From WHSW01 sp036794585 (GTDB lineage Bacteria; Actinomycetota; Thermoleophilia; Solirubrobacterales; 70-9), in NCBI GenBank assembly GCA_036794585.1, contig DAIRGH010000036.1, positions 1-26,041 on the forward strand: 26,041 nucleotides of DNA, written 5' to 3'. A model generated the notes under the pieces. It was given only the letters and a program-made list of their open reading frames with translations. It ran no database searches and was not told the origin of the DNA. Positions 7,841 through 15,804 of this stretch are shown one piece after another. Every line of letters starts with the position of its first letter. The first letter of the stretch is position 1. A program made the translations under genes and the position numbers.

Positions 7841-9006
7841 AAGTCGCCGAGCGGCGCGCGCGGCTTGCCCGCCGCCACCGGCTCGCGCCCGGCGAGCAAG
7901 CGAGCGAGGTCGTCGACGCGGCCAGGAGCATGGTCTGCCTGCACGGGACCGATCCGGCGACGATCTATCTCTCCGCCCGCGCTCGGGTCGACGGCATGGA
8001 GGTCGCCGATCTCGATCGCGCCCTCTATCGCGAGCGATCCTTGGTCAAGCACCTGGCGATGCGCCGTACCCTGTTCGTGTTTCCGCGCGAGACGCTCAGC
8101 GTCGCCCAGGCCGGAGCGAGCGAGCGCGTCGCCACCGCCGAGCGCACGCGGCTGATCCGCGACGTCGAGGCCGCGGGCCTTCACCGCGAGGGCGAGCGGT
8201 GGCTGGCGAAGGCAAGCGAGCAGGTACTGGCGGCGCTCGCCGACGGACGCGAGGCGACCTCGTCGGAGCTGCGCGACGAGATCCCGCTGCTCGAAGGCGC
8301 GATCGAGTACGGCAAGGGCAAGTCCTGGGGCGGCCAGATGCCGATCGGCCCCCGCGTGCTGACCACGCTCTCGGCGGCGGGGAAGATCGTCCGCGCGACC
8401 AACGACGGCGGCTGGTACGTGTCACGCCCACGCTGGACCTCGACGAAGGCGTGGCTGGGAGAGGAGATCGAGGCGCCTCCCGAGGCTGAAGGCGTCGCGG
8501 GTCTGGTCGAGCGGTGGCTGCGCGCCTTCGGCCCGGGCACCGAGGCCGACATCAAGTGGTGGCTCGGCTCGACGCTGACGGCGGTGCGCAGGGCGCTCGC
8601 CGATCTCGGCGCGGTCGAGGTCGACCTCGAGGGCGAGACCGGCTACGTGCTGTCCGACGACCTCGAGCCCACCGAGCCCGTCGAGCCTTGGGCCGCGCTG
8701 CTGCCACCGCTCGATCCGACCACGATGGGGTGGACCGAGCGCGATTGGTACCTCGGGCCCTACAAGGCGGAGCTGTTCGACACCGCCGGCAACGCCGGAC
8801 CGACGGCGTGGTGGGAGGGACGCATCGTCGGCGGCTGGCGCCAGGCGGAAAGCGGCGAGGTCGAGCTGCAGCTGCTGGAGGATGTCGGCTCCGACGCGCT
8901 GCGCGCGCTGGAACGCGAGGCCGCGCTGCTGACCGATTGGTTCGGCGGCACGCGTGTGCTGCACCGATTTCCCTCGCCCCTGTCGAAGGCGTTGGCAGAC
9001 GCCTAG
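7837..9006 (+). CDS. Winged-helix DNA-binding protein (HTH_42 / YcaQ-AlkZ superfamily)
   Basis: This 389-residue protein belongs to the HTH_42 superfamily, which contains the DNA-crosslink glycosylases YcaQ/AlkX and AlkZ and many uncharacterised actinobacterial members. It shows the typical N-terminal arrangement (ARSMVCLHGTDPATIYLSARARV), the LAMRRTLFVFPRE segment and the late LLPPLDPTTMGW segment. At the place where DNA glycosylases carry a QxQ or QxD motif, this protein has HGTD. It may therefore belong to a non-glycosylase branch. The start is TTG 7837, overlapping the upstream stop by three bases (TTGA), which indicates coupled translation with the MBL-fold gene. Glycosylase activity is not supported. 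Confidence 0.85.
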   Translation: MKVAERRARLARRHRLAPGEQASEVVDAARSMVCLHGTDPATIYLSARARVDGMEVADLDRALYRERSLVKHLAMRRTLFVFPRETLSVAQAGASERVATAERTRLIRDVEAAGLHREGERWLAKASEQVLAALADGREATSSELRDEIPLLEGAIEYGKGKSWGGQMPIGPRVLTTLSAAGKIVRATNDGGWYVSRPRWTSTKAWLGEEIEAPPEAEGVAGLVERWLRAFGPGTEADIKWWLGSTLTAVRRALADLGAVEVDLEGETGYVLSDDLEPTEPVEPWAALLPPLDPTTMGWTERDWYLGPYKAELFDTAGNAGPTAWWEGRIVGGWRQAESGEVELQLLEDVGSDALRALEREAALLTDWFGGTRVLHRFPSPLSKALADA

Positions 9007-9033
9007 GACTAGCTCCTACAATCGCTGGCCGCG

Positions 9034-9107
9034 GGGCCCGTAGCTCAGCCGGATAGAGCGTCGGTCTACGAAACCGAAGGTCACAGGTTCGAATCCTGTC
9101 GGGCCCG
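9034..9107 (+). tRNA. tRNA-Arg (anticodon ACG)
   Basis: The cloverleaf folds by hand. The acceptor GGGCCCG (9034-9040) pairs with CGGGCCC (9100-9106), with discriminator G9107. The D stem is GCTC/GAGC and the anticodon stem TCGGT/ACCGA encloses the loop CTACGAA with anticodon ACG at 9068-9070. The T stem ACAGG/CCTGT encloses TTCGAAT. CCA is not encoded. A34 would be expected to be deaminated to inosine so that the tRNA reads CGU, CGC and CGA. Confidence 0.97.
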
Positions 9108-9202
9108 TTCGTCGCTCGCGCCTGCACGCAGCTCCTCGCATGGATTTGCGGCCCTAACCTGGAAGCGGATGCGGCGTCGATGTTTCACAGATGGCCAGTT
9201 GC

Positions 9203-9208
9203 TAGAAC
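9203..9208 (+). promoter_or_regulatory. Weak -10-like box TAGAAC before a non-canonical start
   Basis: TAGAAC is followed by six bases and then ATC 9215, the first plausible start of the VOC gene. This matches the spacing at 6813 and 10998, but the last base of the box is C instead of the preferred T. The TAG is also the in-frame stop that closes the frame upstream. Confidence 0.25.
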
Positions 9209-9214
9209 GACGCC

Positions 9215-9697
9215 ATCGCTCGCGTCGACCACCTGGACCTCGTCGTCAGCTCGCTTGATCGGAGCCTTCCGTTCTACCGCGACCTGCTGCGACCGCTCGG
9301 CTGGCGATGGGTTCACGAAGTCGAGGGTGAGCGAGGTGAGACGATCCACTACCTGTTTCGTCGCGATGGGCGCGGCTCGATCGGCCTGCGCGCGCAGCAG
9401 TCGGAGACCGCGCAGCCCCACGACCGCTACGCGGTAGGCATTCATCACGTCGCGATCGACGCCGGCTCGCGGCGAGCCGTGGACGGCGCCGCCCGCTGGG
9501 CGCACGAGCACGATGTCGAGATCGAGAGCGGCCCGCAGGAATACGCGTACCAGCCCGGCTACTACGCCGTGTTCCTCTATGACCCCGACGGCATCAAGGT
9601 CGAGCTCATGACCCGGCCTCGGCTCCGCACTGCGCTCTGGGCGCTGCGCCCGTCAACGACCCCGTTCCGGCCCGAGAACCGCGGCCGACCGCGCTGA
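9215..9697 (+). CDS. VOC-family (glyoxalase/dioxygenase fold) protein with no canonical start codon
   Basis: This vicinal-oxygen-chelate protein is full length from IARVDHLDLVVSSLDRS through GIHHVAIDAG to the C-terminal FLYDPDGIKVELM strand. Metal-ligand candidates are His in VDHLDL, His in GIHHVA and Glu in KVELM. In-frame upstream the codons read ATG 9191, three sense codons, TAG 9203, then NDAIARVDH; there is no ATG, GTG or TTG between the TAG and GTG 9479, which lies well inside the fold. Either ATC 9215 (or another rare codon) is the start, or a nonsense change at codon 5 has broken a gene starting at 9191. Codon use after 9215 looks fully coding. The substrate is unknown. A gene call starting at 9479 would cut the domain in half. 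Confidence 0.7.
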   Translation: MARVDHLDLVVSSLDRSLPFYRDLLRPLGWRWVHEVEGERGETIHYLFRRDGRGSIGLRAQQSETAQPHDRYAVGIHHVAIDAGSRRAVDGAARWAHEHDVEIESGPQEYAYQPGYYAVFLYDPDGIKVELMTRPRLRTALWALRPSTTPFRPENRGRPR

Positions 9698-9731
9698 CGT
9701 GTGCGCCGCTGGGCTTCTTGCTTAAGCCGCT

Positions 9732-10889
9732 CTAGGCCGAAGGGGTGGGCAGCTCGGACGGGCGGCGGGCGAGCCAGTCGCGGATCTGGGTGTAGACCGC
9801 AGGGTTGTTGAGGAGCCGCATGTGATCGAGTCCGCCGATGTGGCGGCCGTTTTCGATCTCGAATGGGATCCGACGTCGGCGGCCCGCGCCCGAAGCGCTG
9901 GGGTAGCGGACGAGCAGGTCGCCAGCCAGCGATCCGAGCCCATCGCGACCACGCGTCAGCGTCGCGCCGACGAAGTAGTAGGTGGCGCCGGGGAGGAACG
10001 GGACCTCGGTGCAGCGATCGCGCAGGAACTCGTCCGGGTCCTCGCACTCGCACCAGTCCTCCTCGATGCAGCTTCCGAAGCGAAGATCCTTGATCCCGGC
10101 GCTTCTGCGGTTGAAGAAGAGGTCGGCGAAGGGCCGCGTCTCTGGCAGGCGGTTGAGTGGCCAGGAGGCGACGTTGGCCGCCTTTTCCAGCGGCGCGCCA
10201 AGGTGCGGCGTGCCGAGGCAGAAGACGTGGAGCGCCCGGTCGGTCCACCCTCGATCGTCGAGCTCGCCGTAGCGGCACGCGCTTCGCGCCACGAGCCCTC
10301 CCATTGAGTGACCGACGAGTGTGATCTCGCGGACCTCGGCCGGCCACTCGGTGGCCAGCTCCTCGAGCACCGCCGCGAGGCGGCGGCCGTTGTCGGAGAC
10401 GTGGAGGCCGGTGTTGTAGCGGACGTAGATCGGCGTGTAGCCGAGGTCCTCTCGCAGCCGCGCGCCGTAGGGGCGGCGTCCGGCCTCGCCAGAGCCGGGG
10501 GGCGCCCACCGCCATCCGTCGTCGGTCCCGCAGAGCCCGTGGACGAAGACGGCGAGCTTCCCGGTGGCGTTCGGAAACGCGGCCGCGAGCGAGTCGGCGT
10601 CGAGGGCGATGTCGCGCCCGTCCCGGCGGACGGTCATCTCCAGGGCAAGGTCTGGATGCTCGCGGGCCAGCCGGTCGCCGGCGATTCCGTTGAGGGCGCC
10701 GAGCGCGAGGGCGCCACCGAGTGAGTCGCCGAGCGAGCCCGCGTCGGGAGCGGCGCGCGCTGCCAGCGCGCGCCCGCCGGCGCGAAGCGGCGCTGCGATC
10801 GCCGCGCCGACCGAGCGATAGGAGACGCGGGCGACGCCGTCGTGGATTATCCGCGTCGGCCAGCCAAGCGGACCGAGCAATCGGAACAC
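9732..10889 (-). CDS. Alpha/beta hydrolase (PGAP1-like lipase/esterase)
   Basis: This 385-residue serine hydrolase has the oxyanion-loop segment VFVHGLCGTDDGW, a nucleophile elbow LVGHSMGGLVAR with catalytic Ser, the LGTPHLGAPLEKAAN segment of lipases and PGAP1-like proteins, and a late His in GGLDHMRLLNN. An acidic, Cys-containing insert (SCIEEDWCECEDPDEF) may form disulfides. GTG 10889 is the first canonical start. The frame remains open and coding-like upstream: codons up to about 10989 read SLSEIAARSVSGPAGVAREV and then HTAVTGR, flowing into VFRLLGP. The real start may therefore be ATT 10991 or CTG 10967. No clear signal peptide was seen. The substrate is probably an ester or lipid. Confidence 0.85.
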   Translation of the reverse strand: MFRLLGPLGWPTRIIHDGVARVSYRSVGAAIAAPLRAGGRALAARAAPDAGSLGDSLGGALALGALNGIAGDRLAREHPDLALEMTVRRDGRDIALDADSLAAAFPNATGKLAVFVHGLCGTDDGWRWAPPGSGEAGRRPYGARLREDLGYTPIYVRYNTGLHVSDNGRRLAAVLEELATEWPAEVREITLVGHSMGGLVARSACRYGELDDRGWTDRALHVFCLGTPHLGAPLEKAANVASWPLNRLPETRPFADLFFNRRSAGIKDLRFGSCIEEDWCECEDPDEFLRDRCTEVPFLPGATYYFVGATLTRGRDGLGSLAGDLLVRYPSASGAGRRRRIPFEIENGRHIGGLDHMRLLNNPAVYTQIRDWLARRPSELPTPSA

Positions 10890-10997
10890 CCGCCCAGTGA
10901 CTGCGGTGTGGACTTCGCGGGCGACGCCGGCCGGTCCGGAGACCGATCTCGCCGCGATCTCACTCAGCGATTGGAGTTCGCCCGTGCGAATACGCCC

Positions 10998-11003
10998 ACC
11001 CTA
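10998..11003 (-). promoter_or_regulatory. Putative -10 box TAGGGT upstream of the hydrolase
   Basis: On the minus strand TAGGGT is followed by six bases (GGGCGT) and then ATT 10991, the farthest in-frame codon that could start the hydrolase. The spacing is the same as for the leaderless candidate at 6813. It lies in the 43-bp gap between the hydrolase frame and the stop of the kinase-WD40 gene. No clear -35 was seen. Confidence 0.35.
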
Positions 11004-11034
11004 TGCCCCGTCTCGGTCGGGTGGTTGCCGACGA

Positions 11035-14000
11035 CTACTGACCCGGACAGGTCGTCTGGTACGGACGATCCGGCAGCAGGTCCTCCCACTCGGCCTCGGT
11101 GAGATCGCGCCCGGCCGCCCGGCAGGCGAAGTCCTTCCACACCTTCGGGTCCATCGGCCAGACGGTCGCGTCCGCGAGCCCGTTGATCACCAGCGAGCCG
11201 TCGGGAGCGAACTGGGCGGTCGGAATGGTTCCCTGGTCCACGGGGAAGGTCCCGCCGATCTGCTCGTGGGCGTCGACATCCCACAGGGTGGCCGTGAGGT
11301 CCTCCGAGCTAACGGCGAGCTGGCGGCCGTCGGGCGAGAAGGAAACCGGGTCGACGGCCCCGGTCGCCGCCTGGATCACCGATCCCGAGGGCGTCCCGTC
11401 ATCGGCGTCGAAGAGCGCGACCTTGCCGTCGTCGGTGCCAATGGCCAGCAGCTTGCCGTCGGGTGAGAAGGAGATCGAGACCGCGAGGCCGTCGAACTGC
11501 GGGCTGTACTGCTTTGCCCCCGACCGCGCATCCCAGATCGCCACGGTCGAGCCGTCCTGACAGCAGCCCGCCGCGGCCAGCCGGTCGCCGTCCGGGCTGA
11601 AGTAGAGGCTGCCGCGACCGTGCGGTAAGGGCCGGGAGTAGAGGGTCCTTCCTTCGCTCAGGTCCCGGACCTCGACCCGCGCCCCGGGGGCGCCCTCGGC
11701 CTGTGTCTCGACCGCGAGCAACTCGCCGTCCGGGCTCACGGCCGCCCAGTAGACGGGGTCGTCGTAGCGCAGCGTGCGCTCGACCTCGCGCGTGCCCAGA
11801 TCCCAGAGGTTGACATGCCCGTTGAAGCCTCCGACCGCGAGTCGCCCGTCGGGGAAGAACGCGAGCGCGTCGGCCGCCGCCCCGGTGCGGGCGGGCAGGG
11901 TGTCGATCAGCTCGTGGTCGCGAAGGCCGACCACTGCGATCGTGCCGTCGGCCTGGTTGGTGGCCATGACCGTGCTCTGCCGGTCGATCACAAAACATGG
12001 CGTGTCGAGACAGCTCATGTCCGGGGTGTTCCAGGCAAACGCCTCCGACAGCTGCTGCTCCCCCGAGAGGTCCCACGCCGCCACGCTGCCCGTGTCGGCG
12101 CCGGAGACGACGGTGCGCCCGTCCGGCAGCAGCGCGAGGTTCTGACCCGAGGGCTGGCCGGTGAAGGTCTGCAGGATGGACCCCGAGGCGGCGTCCCAGA
12201 CCCGAAGCGCGGCGTCGAACGATGCGGTGACGATCCGTTCGCCGTCGGCCGTGAACGCGACCGTGATGATCCACGTCGGCGACGGCGGAGGCGGGAGGTC
12301 GCGCGTGTGGCCGCTGCGCAGGTCGAGCACGGAGAGCGAGGTCGAGGGATCGCCCGGGTTCGGGTTGTTTTGAGCGACGGCTGCGAACCGTCCGTTGGGC
12401 GAGACGCCGAACTGGCCGCCGATCGGGAACCTGTGCTCGACCCGGCCGCGGCCGGTGTCCCAAAGCAGCGTCTCGCCCTGCGGAGCCGAGGTCACCAGCG
12501 TGCCGTCGCGCGTGAAGGCGACCGAGACCTCGTTCTGGCCCGTTCGCAGCGGATAGTCGCGGCGCCACTCGGTCCTTCCGCTGGGCATGTCGAGCAGGAA
12601 CAGGCTCGCGGCGGTCGGCAGCGGTACGTCCGGCGTAGCCACGGTCGAGACCGCGACCGCCAGCCGCCGGCCGTTCGGCGAGAACGCGAAACGGGTGTAC
12701 CTGCGCGGCCCGAAGTTGGACGGGACCGAGTGCCACGAGGCGGCCAGGCGCTTGCGCCCGGAGGACGGATCGATCAGGTACAGGTTGGCGCGATCTCCGC
12801 CCGCGGCGGTGGCGACGGCCAGCGTGTCGCCGTCCGGCGAGAACTCGATCGCCTGCTCGGTGCCCTCGCCGGCGAGCCGTACGGCCTCGCCGCGCGGTTG
12901 CCAGGTTTGGAGGTCGACGAAATGGACCAACCCCTCGCCGTCGGCGACGGCCAGCAGGCGCCCGTCCGGGCTTGCGCTGAGCCCCGAGACGTCGCTTTGT
13001 GACGGGCGCGCGAACCGAAACAGCGATGGCGAGCGCTGCAGAACCGAAAGCAGGTCGCCGCGGGTCTCGAGGCTGTCCTCGAGGTTGACTCCGGCGACCG
13101 CGAACAGCAGCGAGCGGTCGATGTTGGTCTCGGCCAGCGCCTGGGCGCCGACCCGCTGGGAGTCGGCCGTGAGGGCCTCGTCGCGGGCGTTGTTGCCCTG
13201 GATCAGGGCCAGAATCCCTGCTGCCACTGCCACCACGAGGAGGATCCCCGCCCCGGCGAGCAGTCCGCGCAGGCGGCGGTTAGCCCGGCGCTGGCGCTCC
13301 GCGTCGCGTTCGCCGGCGGCGCGGCTCTCGTCGAGGAACTCCCTCTCGGCGGCGTTCAGGTCCTCCGGATGTCCCTCCGCCCACTCCAGGGCCGTGGCGA
13401 GCCTGGCGCCGCGGTACAGGTCCGAGTCCTCCCTGCCGCCCTCCGCCCAGAGGCGGGCCGCGTTTCCCAGCCGGCGGTGCAGGCGCAGGCCCTCGCGGTC
13501 CTCGTCGAGCCAGCGGCGAAGCGTGGGCCACCTGCGGATCAGGACCTCGTGGGCGACCTCGGCGGTGCCGTCTCCCAGGGTCACGAGGCGCGCACTCGCG
13601 AGCCGCTCGAGCAGCGATTCGATGACAGCGGGCGAGGTCCCTTGCGGCACGAGCTCCTCGATCCGCTCGCGCCGGCGGGTGTCCTGGATCCCCTCGCCGA
13701 GCTCGGTCAGTCGCAGGAACAGGGTGCGCACCAGCGGCCGCTGCTCGTCGGGAAGCGATTCCACGAGTGTGTCGGCGGTTCGGGCGACGGCCGAGGCGAC
13801 GCCGCCGCTCTCGCGATAGCCCTCGATCGTCAGCGTGCGCCCGTCGCGACGCTCCCAGGTGGCACGGAGCGCGTGCGAGAGCAGTGGCAGAGCACCCGGC
13901 TCGCCGGCGACGTCGCGCAGCACGAGATCGACCAGGCCGGGCCCGAGCCGCAGCCCGGCCAGCCGCGCGGGCTCGGTGACGGCCCGGCGCAGTTCGTCGT

Positions 14001-15780
14001 CGGTCATCGGGCCGAGCAGGATCTGCTCGTCGGCGACCGCCCGGGCGAGGCCCGGGTGCGTGCTCAACTGCCCGTAGAGGTCGGCGCGGACGCCGATCAC
14101 GGCCGGGCCGGGATATTCGAGGAGCGCATCGATGAAGCCCTCTCGCCGCTCCGCGTCCTTGCAGAGTGTGAACAGCTCCTCGAACTGATCGACCAGCAGG
14201 AGGTCGACGGGCGTTCCCGCGATCTCCAGCTGTGGCTCGGCGCCGGGGGTGAGCAGGTGAACCCTCTCGATTCCGGCAACGTCGCCGGCCTCGACCGCGG
14301 CGACGAGCCCGGCCCTGAGCACCGACGACTTGCCGCTGCCCGAAGCGCCGACCAGGCTGACGAGGCGTCCCGGAGCGAGTCGGGCGAGAAGTTCCTCCAC
14401 CACCCCCTCGCGTCCGAAGAAGAACTCGCGATCGTCGGCCTCGAACGCCAGCAGCCCCCGGTACGGGCAATCGGCGACCGGCCGCGGCGCATCGACGCCC
14501 GGTCCCCTGAGCGCCCAGATCCGCTCCGGCGTGGCGAAGCCCTTGAGCCGGTGCGGTCCCAGGTCGACGAGGTCGCAGCCGTCCGGAAGGCGGGACGCGG
14601 CGAGGTCCGCGGTCGCCGAGGAGAGGAAGATCTGGTTGCCGTCGGCCTGCCCGCGCACGCGCGCCGCGAGGTTGAGCGTGGGCCCGAAGTAGTCGGTCCC
14701 GCGACGCTCCGCCTCGCCGGTATGGATTCCGAAGCGAACGACGATGGCGAGGTCGTGCGGCCAGCTCTCCGCCGCCAGCGCGCGGTTGACCGCCAGGGCC
14801 GCGTCGATCGCCTGCGGCGCGGAGTGGAACACCGAGACCGTCGAGTCGCCCTCGCCCATCGACTCGATCAGCTGCCCCCCGTGGGACTCGACGTGCTCGG
14901 CGAGCAGCTCGTCGTGGCGGACGAGGGCCTCGGCCATCCCCTCGGGGTCGCTGTCCCACAGCGCGGTGGAGCCCTCGATGTCGGTGAAGCAGAACGTGAT
15001 CAGACCCGTCGGCAGGATCGCCCCCCAGCCGCCGCGCAGCCGCTCGACGAGCTCGGCGGGTGTCGCGGGTCGGCTGGTCGGGTCCGCGGCGAGGCCGCGG
15101 CCGATGGCATCGGCAAGCTCCTCGGCCTGGGCCGTGTCGACGCCGTCCCAATCCGGGCGGCCGGCGGCCGGCGGCGACCCGGTCAGCAGGGCCAGGGCGG
15201 TGGCTGCGAGCCCGTAGACGTCGCTCGCGGTCGATGCCGCGCCGTCGGCGGCGAGCTCCGGCGCGACGTAGCCGGAGCGCTCGGTTCCGGCTTGGTCGCC
15301 GCCGCGCATCGATGCCATCCCGAAGTCGACGAGCTTGACCTTGCCCCCCTTCGTCAGGATCAGGTTCGCGGGCTTCACGTCGCCGTGGACGAGTGGCGGA
15401 TCCTGACCGTGCAGGTGCATGAGCCCTTCGGCTGCCTCGGCCAGGTAGGCGAGCACGCTCCACGCCGCGAGCCCTGGCCGGCCGCGATCGCGCAGCAGCG
15501 TGGCCAGATCGACGCCATCGACCCAGTCCATGGCGACGACGTAGCGGTCACCGTCGAAGAAGTCATCGCGCACGAGGGGAAGTGCCGGGTGCGGTGCGAT
15601 CGCGAGCAGCATGCGCGTCTCGCCGAGAAGGTCCTCCCGCGCACGTGCGTCGCGGACGGTGCGGATCTTCAGGGCGACGAGCCGGCCGTGCTGGTGGTCC
15701 AGCGCCTTGGCTACCCGTGCCGCACCGCCGAGACCGAGGGTCTCGAGGAGCTCGTAGCGATCCTTGAGGAGCTCAGCCAT
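11035..15780 (-). CDS. Ser/Thr kinase - nucleotide cyclase - STAND NTPase - TM - WD40 protein (downstream paralogue)
   Basis: This 1581-residue multidomain signalling protein starts with a Hanks-type kinase (about 9-255): Gly loop LGLGGAARV (15-23), Lys38 in VALK, non-RD catalytic loop HGDVKPAN (132-139), DFG 152-154 and an APE motif. A class III cyclase-like domain (about 259-425) has FTDIEGST 265-272, GEGDS 309-313 and NLAAR 370-374; the purine-selecting Lys position is Glu306. A STAND-type P-loop NTPase (about 438-760) has Walker A GASGSGKSS 478-486 and Walker B LLLVDQFEE 527-535. One membrane helix lies at about 838-861. About 13 WD40-like SPDG blades follow (about 930-1545), then a cap with two cysteines ending TTCPGQ. 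It lies 39 bp downstream of its paralogue. ATG 15780 follows a GCAGGT ribosome site. The partner and signal are unknown. Confidence 0.92.
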   Translation of the reverse strand: MAELLKDRYELLETLGLGGAARVAKALDHQHGRLVALKIRTVRDARAREDLLGETRMLLAIAPHPALPLVRDDFFDGDRYVVAMDWVDGVDLATLLRDRGRPGLAAWSVLAYLAEAAEGLMHLHGQDPPLVHGDVKPANLILTKGGKVKLVDFGMASMRGGDQAGTERSGYVAPELAADGAASTASDVYGLAATALALLTGSPPAAGRPDWDGVDTAQAEELADAIGRGLAADPTSRPATPAELVERLRGGWGAILPTGLITFCFTDIEGSTALWDSDPEGMAEALVRHDELLAEHVESHGGQLIESMGEGDSTVSVFHSAPQAIDAALAVNRALAAESWPHDLAIVVRFGIHTGEAERRGTDYFGPTLNLAARVRGQADGNQIFLSSATADLAASRLPDGCDLVDLGPHRLKGFATPERIWALRGPGVDAPRPVADCPYRGLLAFEADDREFFFGREGVVEELLARLAPGRLVSLVGASGSGKSSVLRAGLVAAVEAGDVAGIERVHLLTPGAEPQLEIAGTPVDLLLVDQFEELFTLCKDAERREGFIDALLEYPGPAVIGVRADLYGQLSTHPGLARAVADEQILLGPMTDDELRRAVTEPARLAGLRLGPGLVDLVLRDVAGEPGALPLLSHALRATWERRDGRTLTIEGYRESGGVASAVARTADTLVESLPDEQRPLVRTLFLRLTELGEGIQDTRRRERIEELVPQGTSPAVIESLLERLASARLVTLGDGTAEVAHEVLIRRWPTLRRWLDEDREGLRLHRRLGNAARLWAEGGREDSDLYRGARLATALEWAEGHPEDLNAAEREFLDESRAAGERDAERQRRANRRLRGLLAGAGILLVVAVAAGILALIQGNNARDEALTADSQRVGAQALAETNIDRSLLFAVAGVNLEDSLETRGDLLSVLQRSPSLFRFARPSQSDVSGLSASPDGRLLAVADGEGLVHFVDLQTWQPRGEAVRLAGEGTEQAIEFSPDGDTLAVATAAGGDRANLYLIDPSSGRKRLAASWHSVPSNFGPRRYTRFAFSPNGRRLAVAVSTVATPDVPLPTAASLFLLDMPSGRTEWRRDYPLRTGQNEVSVAFTRDGTLVTSAPQGETLLWDTGRGRVEHRFPIGGQFGVSPNGRFAAVAQNNPNPGDPSTSLSVLDLRSGHTRDLPPPPSPTWIITVAFTADGERIVTASFDAALRVWDAASGSILQTFTGQPSGQNLALLPDGRTVVSGADTGSVAAWDLSGEQQLSEAFAWNTPDMSCLDTPCFVIDRQSTVMATNQADGTIAVVGLRDHELIDTLPARTGAAADALAFFPDGRLAVGGFNGHVNLWDLGTREVERTLRYDDPVYWAAVSPDGELLAVETQAEGAPGARVEVRDLSEGRTLYSRPLPHGRGSLYFSPDGDRLAAAGCCQDGSTVAIWDARSGAKQYSPQFDGLAVSISFSPDGKLLAIGTDDGKVALFDADDGTPSGSVIQAATGAVDPVSFSPDGRQLAVSSEDLTATLWDVDAHEQIGGTFPVDQGTIPTAQFAPDGSLVINGLADATVWPMDPKVWKDFACRAAGRDLTEAEWEDLLPDRPYQTTCPGQ
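13270..15780 (-). repeat. Long direct repeat, copy A (kinase-cyclase-NTPase module)
   Basis: This 2,511-bp segment, from the start codon to a shared CAGGCGGCGGTT sequence before the membrane helix, has the same length as 18016-20526 and encodes a closely similar protein. The two copies show no net insertion or deletion. Downstream of it, in the WD40 part, similarity drops sharply. Confidence 0.85.
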
Positions 15781-15798
15781 TACCTGCGCCGCGATTCC

Positions 15799-15804
15799 AA
15801 CCTA
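15799..15804 (-). promoter_or_regulatory. Putative -10 box TAGGTT of the downstream paralogue
   Basis: On the minus strand TAGGTT lies 18 bp before ATG 15780. The intervening leader contains GCAGGT, a short ribosome site 1-6 bases before the ATG. The same box, spacing and AGG site occur before the other paralogue (20545-20550), and the flanking bases are also similar. The gene can therefore probably be transcribed on its own despite the 39-bp gap to the upstream gene. Confidence 0.45.

Noticed and set aside
8552..9127. Minus-strand open frame of 191 codons containing DRIRTCDLRFRRPTLYPAELR
   Set aside because: This peptide is the reverse translation of the tRNA-Arg gene and its flank; it is a well-known annotation artefact. 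The rest of the frame is antisense to the winged-helix gene.
9100..9190. tRNA 3' end as a possible integration (att) site
   Set aside because: No repeated copy of the tRNA 3' end and no integrase or phage gene were seen in the window.
9698..9731. Possible terminator hairpin GGCTT/AAGCC between the VOC gene and the hydrolase
   Set aside because: The stem is only five base pairs with no T tract, too weak to support.
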